From NCBI GenBank assembly GCA_043757205.1, contig JAYVPU010000099.1, positions 1-8,247 of the forward strand: a stretch of DNA of 8,247 nucleotides. Reading direction: 5' to 3'. The DNA is from CANCDA01 sp043757205 (GTDB lineage Bacteria > Pseudomonadota > Gammaproteobacteria > Burkholderiales > Burkholderiaceae_C). Within the stretch, counting starts at the first letter, position 1; every line of letters begins with the position of its first letter. The notes under the pieces were generated by a model. The model saw only the letters and a program-made list of their open reading frames with translations, was not told the origin of the DNA and ran no database searches. The position numbers and the translations under genes are program-made. This document shows, in pieces, positions 1 through 4,808 of the stretch.

Positions 1-10
1 GAGCGTCGTC

Positions 11-979
11 TCAGTTGAGCTTGATGCCTTTTTCGGCAAAGTACTTCACTGCGCCGGGGTGGAAGGGGATCGGTGTTGCAGCGGTTTTCTGATTTTCCAG
101 CTTGAAGTTCTCGGCTTCTTTGTGCACGGCAATCATGTCGGCGCGTTTGTCGAAAATGGTTTTGACGATGTTGTAAGCCGTCTTGTCGTCCATGTTCTCG
201 TGCGCCAGCAGGATGTTCATCACGGTGGCCTGCTTGTTGTCGGTGTCCATGCCACGGTACATGGATTTGGGGATCACGTCCTCAATGTAGAGGTTGCCGT
301 ATTTCTTGTTCATGGCGGCCACAGCCTCGGCGTGGTCCACCATCTTGATTTTGGTGCCGGGCGTGTTAGCCAGATCGGTCACGCCTGCGGTGGGCAGCCC
401 ACCGACCCAGAAGAAGGCGTCAATCTTGCCGTCTTTGACCGCGTTGACCGACTCGGCCACGCCCAGGCGCTCGCGTTTCAGGTCTTTGTCTTTGTCTAGG
501 CCAGCGGCTTCAATCAGGCGAAACGCCATGACTTCGGTGGCGCTGCCGGGGGAGCCGGTGGAGACGCGCTTGCCTTTGAGGTCAGCCATTTTGTTCACGC
601 CCCGGCCTTCCACGCTGACCACATGCATGCGGTTGGGGTAGAGCACCATCAGCGTGCGCAGGGGAATCTTGTTGCCCTTGAACTTGTCTTCGCCCTTGTA
701 GGCGTCTTGCCCGGCGTCGGTCATGGCAAAGCCGATGTAGGGCTTGCCGCTGCCCAGCAGCTTGAGGTTGTCCACCGAGCCGCCGGTGACCTCGGCCGTG
801 GCCTGCATGCCGGGCACGTATTTGGACAGCACCGAGGCCATGCCCCCGCCCATGGGGTAGTACACCCCGCCCGTGCCGCCAGTGGCGATGGAGATGTTTT
901 GCGCGCCCGCGCTCAAAGACAGAAGCAGGCCAGCGGCCAAGGTGCTGAGTGTGGCGAGGGAGGTGCGAAGCAGTTTCAT
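11..979 (-). CDS. TAXI family TRAP transporter solute-binding receptor
   Basis: This encodes a 322-residue periplasmic solute receptor of the TAXI (TRAP-associated extracytoplasmic immunogenic) family, which delivers a ligand to a membrane-bound TRAP carrier. The start is the ATG at 977-979, preceded by a GGAGA Shine-Dalgarno; an in-frame ATG 15 codons upstream has no such site and would put charged residues ahead of the signal. Residues 1-26 form a Sec signal peptide (Lys/Arg n-region, Leu/Ala-rich core, cleavage near AGA|Q). The mature protein opens with the family-typical IATGGTGGVYYPMGG stretch and later has LKGKRVSTGSPGS followed by a KIDAFFWVGG segment, all hallmarks of TAXI receptors. 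No DctQ/DctM or fused TRAP membrane gene is visible; it could lie beyond position 1, downstream of this gene. Known TAXI ligands include glutamate and C4/C5 acids, but the ligand here cannot be told. Confidence 0.93.
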   Translation of the reverse strand: MKLLRTSLATLSTLAAGLLLSLSAGAQNISIATGGTGGVYYPMGGGMASVLSKYVPGMQATAEVTGGSVDNLKLLGSGKPYIGFAMTDAGQDAYKGEDKFKGNKIPLRTLMVLYPNRMHVVSVEGRGVNKMADLKGKRVSTGSPGSATEVMAFRLIEAAGLDKDKDLKRERLGVAESVNAVKDGKIDAFFWVGGLPTAGVTDLANTPGTKIKMVDHAEAVAAMNKKYGNLYIEDVIPKSMYRGMDTDNKQATVMNILLAHENMDDKTAYNIVKTIFDKRADMIAVHKEAENFKLENQKTAATPIPFHPGAVKYFAEKGIKLN

Positions 980-1208
980 GGTCTCTCCAAAAAGGGGGTG
1001 TTTTTCAACCGGCCATTCTGGCACTGAATAGCGGATTCAACCCTCCCGATTTTCCCTGAGGTGTTTTTACTTAGTCGCCCCTGAGAAACCTAGTTTTCGA
1101 TTCGCTTGATCGCACAGTCGATGACCGTTACCGATTTTTGAGTGATAGAGATAGGACCGGTGTGGCCAGTGGCAACAGAAGCGCCAGCAGTTGCCGTACC
1201 GCGAAGTC

Positions 1209-1292
1209 TCACAGAACGGAAAAAAGCCGCAGCTTCCTGAGGATCTTACGCAAGTTGTGCCCAGCACCACACAACAGCGCATTCATCGCGTC
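1209..1292 (-). pseudogene. C-terminal remnant of an IS5-type transposase
   Basis: Read on the minus strand, 1292 to 1209 gives a short piece containing DAMNALLCGAGHNLRKILRK, ending at a TGA (1209-1211). This matches my recollection of the C-terminal helix region of IS5-family DDE transposases (typically GDAxNAxLCGAGHNLRxxLRxLR). After the TGA the same frame stays open and Leu-rich (RQLLALLLPLATPV) until a TAA at 1128-1130, so the TGA may be a decay mutation inside the original tail. Upstream in this frame the sequence loses family resemblance and meets another stop, so only the extreme C-terminus remains and the DDE catalytic core is absent. The piece is non-functional. IS family assignment is from memory of the motif, not a search. 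Confidence 0.6.
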
Positions 1293-1429
1293 CGCGGACG
1301 ATGGAATTTCCATCGACGCCCTGTCCGACTCGACCCTGAAAGAGCGGGTTGATCTTCTCGGTTTTGATACAGTACTTCAGAAGAGCCTCTGCCACTTTGG
1401 CCACCGGCACCGTGCCGTCGTCGTCCAGT
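1293..1429. other. Unidentified junction segment between metY fragment and transposase remnant
   Basis: These 137 bp separate the point where metY similarity ends from the recognisable transposase tail. One minus-strand frame is open and reads fairly protein-like (DDDGTVPVAKVAEALLKYCI, then KTEKINPLFQGRVGQG), but it matches neither a metY enzyme nor a transposase that I recognise, and it is out of frame with the transposase tail. A near-perfect palindrome lies at 1299-1315 (CGATGGAA-T-TTCCATCG). The segment may be noncoding or decayed IS sequence, or a scrap of a third gene. Confidence 0.4.
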
Positions 1430-1561
1430 GTGGTCGCTGGACTCAAAAACGAAGGAGGTGGTGAGGTGGATCGGCACGGCGCGCGCGCCAGTGGTCGGGT
1501 CGGGCGCAGCACCGGCGTGGAGCGCCAGGGTGTCGAAGCCGGGGTCAGCGTAACCGGGCAT
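1430..1561 (-). pseudogene. metY: 5' fragment of O-acetylhomoserine sulfhydrylase gene
   Basis: The minus strand from an ATG at 1559-1561 encodes MPGYADPGFDTLALHAGAAP, DPTTGARAVPIHLTTSFVFE and then SSDH. This is the conserved N-terminus of O-acetylhomoserine aminocarboxypropyltransferase, the PLP enzyme that makes homocysteine from O-acetylhomoserine and sulfide. A CGGAG Shine-Dalgarno sits 7 bases before the start, so the translation start looks intact. After His44 the family would continue into a substrate- and PLP-binding region of almost 400 more residues; here the similarity stops abruptly and the frame runs through unrelated sequence to a stop at 1283-1285. The lysine that binds PLP is missing, so it cannot be an active enzyme. 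The gene diverges from the CBS gene and shares its 94-bp upstream region. Truncation by IS-linked deletion or recombination is inferred from the transposase scrap next to it. Confidence 0.8.
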
Positions 1562-1585
1562 GGGGTTTCTCCGGGTGAATGAGTG

Positions 1586-1614
1586 TTTATTTGTTAGCCA
1601 TTGTGGGCTATATT
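1586..1614 (+). promoter_or_regulatory. Possible sigma70 promoter for the CBS-domain gene
   Basis: A TATATT at 1609-1614 (5 of 6 to the -10 consensus) is preceded at 17 bp by a weak -35, TTTATT at 1586-1591 (3 of 6). It lies in the most AT-rich stretch of the gap between the divergent metY fragment and the CBS gene and would give a leader of about 35 nt. Support is only by consensus matching. Confidence 0.3.
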
Positions 1615-1655
1615 GGAAGCGCCATTCGGCATTCGTGAGTCATAAGGAGGTCACC

Positions 1656-2108
1656 ATGAAAGTCAGCGACATTCTGCGCGTCAAGGGCAACACCCTGTAC
1701 ACCGCCAACCCGGACGAACCTCTGGCCAGTGCCATTGAACTCATGGCCGAGAAAGACATCGGCTCGCTGGTGGTGATGTCTCAGGGCGATCTGGTCGGCA
1801 TGCTGACCTTTCGCGAGGTGATCAAGTCCCTGGTGAAAAACAACAACGCCATCGGTGCCACCCTGGTGCGCACGGCCATGGACGCCACGCCACTGACCTG
1901 CACCATGGAGACCGATCTGGACGATGTGCGCCGCATGATGCTGGAGCATCACGCCCGCTACCTGCCGGTGCAGGACAAGAAAATGCTCATGGGCGTCATC
2001 AGTTTTTATGACGTCGCCAAAGCGGTGGTGGAGAGTCAAGACTTCGAGAACAAAATGCTCAAAGCCTATATCCGCGACTGGCCGGATGAAGAACGGCCTG
2101 TAGCGTGA
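1656..2108 (+). CDS. Two-CBS-domain protein
   Basis: This encodes a 150-residue soluble protein made almost entirely of two tandem CBS domains (about residues 8-60 and 73-130), which as a pair form a Bateman module that usually senses adenine nucleotides. The start is the ATG at 1656-1658 with an excellent AAGGAGGT Shine-Dalgarno 5 bp upstream; an in-frame ATG at 1560 is rejected because it lacks such a site and adds a non-homologous leader. Visible CBS landmarks are IGSLVVMSQGDLVGMLTFRE in repeat 1 and RYLPVQDKKMLMGVISFYDV in repeat 2. There is no fused catalytic or transport domain, so it is a stand-alone regulator whose partner is unknown. A short acidic tail (DWPDEERPVA) ends the protein. 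It is transcribed divergently from the broken metY gene; a palindromic repeat begins 11 bp after its stop. Confidence 0.9.
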   Translation: MKVSDILRVKGNTLYTANPDEPLASAIELMAEKDIGSLVVMSQGDLVGMLTFREVIKSLVKNNNAIGATLVRTAMDATPLTCTMETDLDDVRRMMLEHHARYLPVQDKKMLMGVISFYDVAKAVVESQDFENKMLKAYIRDWPDEERPVA

Positions 2109-2118
2109 GTACTTCAAA

Positions 2119-2201
2119 CCCGTTCGGGCTGAGCTTGTCGAAGCCTTGAGCCCTTCGATCCTTCGACAAACTCAGGACAGGCCAAGCTCAGGGCGAACGG
2201 G
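2119..2201. repeat. Palindromic intergenic repeat (TTCGAC/CTCAGG type)
   Basis: This 83-bp imperfect palindrome fills most of the gap between the CBS gene and aroC. Outer arms are CCCGTTCG (2119-2126) and CGAACGGG (2194-2201). An inner stem pairs TGAGCTTGTCGAAG (2130-2143) with CTTCGACAAACTCA (2161-2174), 13 of 14 positions. The right half has an extra stretch (GGACAGGCCAAG) compared with the left. The TTCGACA...CTCAGG...CGAACGG wording is that of a short dispersed repeat family common between genes in many betaproteobacteria. As RNA it could fold into a strong hairpin, but there is no T-run, so it is not a canonical Rho-independent terminator. Copy number in this genome cannot be seen here. 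Confidence 0.8.
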
Positions 2202-2228
2202 TATCGCGAATCCCGGATAATGCCCCCC

Positions 2229-3323
2229 ATGAGCGGCAATACTTTCGGACATCTCTTCGCAGTCACCAACTTTGGTGAATCCCACGGCCCGGCCATTGGC
2301 TGCGTGATCGACGGCTGCCCGCCGGGCATGCCCTTGAATGAGGCCGACATCCAGCCTGACCTGGACCGGCGTCGCCCCGGCACCTCCAAGTTCGTCACCC
2401 AGCGCAACGAGCCGGACGCGGTGGAGATTTTGAGCGGCGTGTACGAGGGCAAGACCACCGGCACGCCGATCTGCCTGCTGATCAAAAACACCGACCAGCG
2501 CAGCAAAGACTACGGCAACATCCTGCAAACCTTTCGCCCCGGCCACGCCGACTACACCTACTGGCACAAATACGGTATTCGCGACCCGCGCGGCGGTGGC
2601 CGCTCTTCCGCCCGCATGACTGCGCCCATGGTGGCGGCAGGAGCGGTGGCCAAGAAGTGGCTGCACGCCCAGTACGGCACCGTGTTTCGCGGTTGCATGA
2701 CGCAGATTGGTGAGCTGCCGGTGGCGTTTGAGTCTTGGGAACATGTGCCCCACAACCCCTTCTTTGCCCCGGTGGCCGATGTGTCGGCACTAGAGGACTA
2801 CATGAATGCCTTGCGCAAGGCCGGCGACTCGTGCGGCGCGCGCATTCGCGTCAGCGCATCCAACGTGCCCGTGGGCCTGGGTGAGCCTTTGTTTGACAAG
2901 ATGGACGCCGACATTGCCTGGGCCATGATGGGCATCAACGCCGTTAAAGGTGTGGAGATTGGTGCGGGCTTTGCCAGCGTGGCGCAACGCGGCACCACGC
3001 ATGGTGATTCGCTTTCGCCCCAAGGCTTTCGTGCCAACAACGCGGGCGGCGTGCTGGGTGGCATCAGCACCGGGCAAGACCTGGAAGTGTCCATCGCCAT
3101 CAAACCCACCAGCTCCATCCTCTCGCCGCGCGAGTCGATTGATGTGGAAGGCCACAGTACCGAGGTCATCACCAAAGGCCGCCACGACCCTTGTGTCGGC
3201 ATCCGCGCCACGCCAATTGCCGAGGCCATGCTGGCCCTGGTGGTGATGGAGCACGCGCTGCGCCACCGGGCGCAGTGTGGAGACGTGAAGCTGCCGTTCC
3301 CGCCCATCCCTGCGCAGGCCTGA
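2229..3323 (+). CDS. aroC: Chorismate synthase
   Basis: AroC converts 5-enolpyruvylshikimate-3-phosphate to chorismate, the last shikimate-pathway step leading to aromatic amino acids and folate; it needs reduced FMN and is cytoplasmic. The 364-residue product is full length for the family. The first signature is GESHGPAIGCVIDGCPPGM near the N-terminus, followed by RRRPGTSKFVTQRNEPD, RPGHADYTYWHKYGIRDPRG, GGGRSSARMTA and, near the C-terminus, GRHDPCVGIRATPIAEAM. I chose the ATG at 2229 because MSGNTFGHLF aligns with the usual AroC N-terminus; an in-frame ATG at 2220 would add three residues. Neither start has a good Shine-Dalgarno, which is odd for a housekeeping gene. The gene follows the palindromic repeat by 27 bp and lies 34 bp ahead of the tautomerase gene, so it probably heads a three-gene transcript. 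Confidence 0.97.
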   Translation: MSGNTFGHLFAVTNFGESHGPAIGCVIDGCPPGMPLNEADIQPDLDRRRPGTSKFVTQRNEPDAVEILSGVYEGKTTGTPICLLIKNTDQRSKDYGNILQTFRPGHADYTYWHKYGIRDPRGGGRSSARMTAPMVAAGAVAKKWLHAQYGTVFRGCMTQIGELPVAFESWEHVPHNPFFAPVADVSALEDYMNALRKAGDSCGARIRVSASNVPVGLGEPLFDKMDADIAWAMMGINAVKGVEIGAGFASVAQRGTTHGDSLSPQGFRANNAGGVLGGISTGQDLEVSIAIKPTSSILSPRESIDVEGHSTEVITKGRHDPCVGIRATPIAEAMLALVVMEHALRHRAQCGDVKLPFPPIPAQA

Positions 3324-3357
3324 AGCCCGCTTTGTCCCTCATCGTTAAGGAAACCCC

Positions 3358-3546
3358 ATGCCCACCATTCACGTTGAAATGTTTGAAGGCCGCACGCCCG
3401 AACAAAAACAAGCTTTCGTCACAGCTCTCACCGAGGCCACCGTCGCGTCACTGGGCTCCAAACCCGAGTCTGTGGAAATTGTGCTGACCGAAGTCAAGAA
3501 GTCCAACTGGGCCTCGGGTGGTGTGTTCTGGAGCGACAAGAAATAG
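3358..3546 (+). CDS. 4-oxalocrotonate tautomerase family protein
   Basis: This is a complete 62-codon member of the small tautomerase superfamily, whose members are hexamers or related oligomers that use the N-terminal proline, exposed after Met removal, as a general base on 2-hydroxydienoate or similar enol substrates. Numbering from Pro1, the protein aligns without gaps to classical 4-oxalocrotonate tautomerase: Pro1, EGR with Arg11, TE at 43-44, aromatic Trp50 in place of Phe50, and GG at 53-54. The position of catalytic Arg39 holds Glu, so activity on the classical dicarboxylate substrate is doubtful. A TAAGGA Shine-Dalgarno lies 6 bp before the ATG. It sits between aroC and a transporter gene with gaps of 34 and 15 bp, suggesting one operon. 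The true substrate is unknown. Confidence 0.9.
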   Translation: MPTIHVEMFEGRTPEQKQAFVTALTEATVASLGSKPESVEIVLTEVKKSNWASGGVFWSDKK

Positions 3547-3560
3547 GGCGATAGGCCCTA
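3544..3560 (+). promoter_or_regulatory. Small hairpin spanning tautomerase stop and MFS start
   Basis: TAGGGC (3544-3549) and GCCCTA (3555-3560) are perfect reverse complements around a 5-nt loop GATAG. The left arm begins with the TAG stop codon of the tautomerase gene and the right arm ends one base before the MFS ATG. It occupies the place where a Shine-Dalgarno should be and no clear one is seen, so it could influence translation of the transporter or be chance. Confidence 0.35.
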
Positions 3561-3561
3561 G

Positions 3562-4743
3562 ATGTCCGCCCCTCGCCGCCAACTGCTGCCCTTTGCAGCG
3601 CTGTCTGCCACCTACTTCGCGCACATCGGTTTTTTCAACCCCTATCTGACCCTGTGGCTCAAAGATCTGGGGCTCAGCCTGGCGGCCATCGGTTTGCTGA
3701 CCGCCGTGCAGGCCGCCACGCGCCTGATCGCCCCTTACGGCTGGGGTTGGCTAAGTGACCACACAGGCGAGCGCGTCAAGCTCTTGCGCTATGGGGCCAG
3801 CGCGGCCCTGTTGTTGTCCTTCGGCCTGTGGCTGGATGGCGGCATCTGGTGGCTGGCCATCGTTTTGTTTGTCCTGTTTTTCCACACCAGCGCCATGATG
3901 CCCATGAGCGAAGCGGCTATGGCGCATCTGGTGAGCAGCGGCGGTGCGTTTGACGCCAAGCGCTATGGCCGGGTGCGGCTGTGGGGTTCGCTCGGCTTCT
4001 TGGTCACCGTGTTTTGCGCTGGGGCTTGGTTTGAGGCTTACGGCATGGGCCACTTCCCGGCCTGGACCTCGCTGTCTTTGCTGGCGGTGGTGGTCAGCGC
4101 GTGGTGGCTGCCTGACATCAAAGAGGCTGTTCCCAGCCACGAGTCCAAAAAATCGGTGCTGCCCATTCTGCAAAAGCGCCCGGTGCAATGGCTCTTTGCT
4201 TCGGTGTTTTTTCATGTGCTAGGACACATGGGCATCTACATTTATTTCTCCCTTTTTCTGGACGCCAACGGCTACAGCAAAACGGTCATCGGTCTGATGT
4301 GGGCCGCCTGCGTGGTGGCCGAGATCATTTGGTTCTACACCCAGAGCCGCTGGTTGCCCTGGCTCAGCCTGAGCGCTTGGCTGGTGCTGTGCGGCGGCGT
4401 GCTGACGCTGCGCATGGGGCTCACCGCGTCTTTTGTGGCCGTGTGGCCCGTACTGCTGCTGGCCCAGATTCTGCACGCCGTCACCTTTGCCACGCACCAC
4501 TCGGTGTGCATCGCGCTTTTATCTCAGCATTTCCCCGGCAGCTTGCGCGGACGAGGGCAGGCGCTCTACACCGCGCTGGGTTACGGCCTGCCGGGGGTTT
4601 TTGGCGGTTTGTTCGGTGGGGTGTTGACTTCGCACTACGGCCTGGCCAGCGTGTTTTGGGCCTCGCTGGTCAGCAGTGTATTGGCCACGGGGTGTGCTTG
4701 GCGGGTATGGCGACACAAAGTGCCGGTTGCAACGACCTCTTGA
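3562..4743 (+). CDS. MFS transporter, HcaT/MFS_1-like type
   Basis: This encodes a 393-residue inner-membrane transporter with about 12 hydrophobic segments spread along its length, as expected for the major facilitator superfamily. The first helix (AALSATYFAHIGFFNPYLTL) is followed by WLKDLGLSLAAIGLLTAVQA, then the loop GWLSDHTGERVKLLRYG, which corresponds to the MFS loop 2-3 motif. The YGRVRLWGSLGFLV segment near residue 135 is characteristic of the MFS_1-like branch that contains HcaT, the putative phenylpropionate permease. The halves are separated by a hydrophilic stretch (IKEAVPSHESKKSV). The start at 3562 lies 15 bp after the tautomerase stop and within a small hairpin context, with no obvious Shine-Dalgarno, which favours translational coupling. 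The substrate is not deducible; small aromatic acids or sugars are the known range of relatives. Confidence 0.88.
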   Translation: MSAPRRQLLPFAALSATYFAHIGFFNPYLTLWLKDLGLSLAAIGLLTAVQAATRLIAPYGWGWLSDHTGERVKLLRYGASAALLLSFGLWLDGGIWWLAIVLFVLFFHTSAMMPMSEAAMAHLVSSGGAFDAKRYGRVRLWGSLGFLVTVFCAGAWFEAYGMGHFPAWTSLSLLAVVVSAWWLPDIKEAVPSHESKKSVLPILQKRPVQWLFASVFFHVLGHMGIYIYFSLFLDANGYSKTVIGLMWAACVVAEIIWFYTQSRWLPWLSLSAWLVLCGGVLTLRMGLTASFVAVWPVLLLAQILHAVTFATHHSVCIALLSQHFPGSLRGRGQALYTALGYGLPGVFGGLFGGVLTSHYGLASVFWASLVSSVLATGCAWRVWRHKVPVATTS

Positions 4744-4774
4744 GCTACCCATGGCCTAAGCGTGTGAACACTAA

Positions 4775-4802
4775 TTGACAGCGTTTCGTCTTTGCGGATA
4801 CT
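4775..4802 (+). promoter_or_regulatory. Sigma70-like promoter upstream of the PrpD-family gene
   Basis: A perfect -35 hexamer TTGACA (4775-4780) is followed after 16 bp by GATACT (4797-4802), 4 of 6 to the -10 consensus. It lies in the 65-bp gap between the MFS stop and the PrpD-family gene. By standard spacing, transcription would begin at about 4809, which is the A of the first possible ATG. It would make the PrpD/hydrolase/esterase cluster a transcription unit separate from aroC. Confidence 0.5.
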
Positions 4803-4808
4803 GCGCGG

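Noticed and set aside
59..1027. Plus-strand open frames at 59-499, 294-641 and 623-1027
   Set aside because: They lie antisense to the TAXI receptor gene, show His/Val/Gly-rich composition typical of antisense frames, and have no recognisable domain or ribosome site.
1067..1282. A 71-codon minus-strand open frame rich in Cys, Trp and Tyr
   Set aside because: It is frame-shifted relative to the transposase tail; the meaningful frame is the one reading MNALLCGAGHNLR.
1138..1464. A 108-codon plus-strand open frame across the IS/metY scar
   Set aside because: Its RKLCPAPHNSAF stretch is the reverse-strand shadow of the transposase tail, it spans three unrelated segments, and it has no Shine-Dalgarno.
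1608..2117. A 169-codon minus-strand open frame opposite the CBS gene
   Set aside because: His-rich antisense shadow of a clear two-CBS protein with a strong ribosome site.
2119..2201. Reading the palindromic repeat as a CRISPR repeat or a Rho-independent terminator
   Set aside because: There is only one copy with no spacers, and no T-run follows the stem.
2790..3307. Two long minus-strand open frames inside aroC
   Set aside because: They are antisense to the conserved chorismate synthase core and match nothing recognisable.
4188..4778. A 196-codon plus-strand open frame within the MFS gene and beyond
   Set aside because: It is an out-of-frame, Arg/Ala/Gly-rich shadow; the MFS frame is continuous with proper membrane segments.
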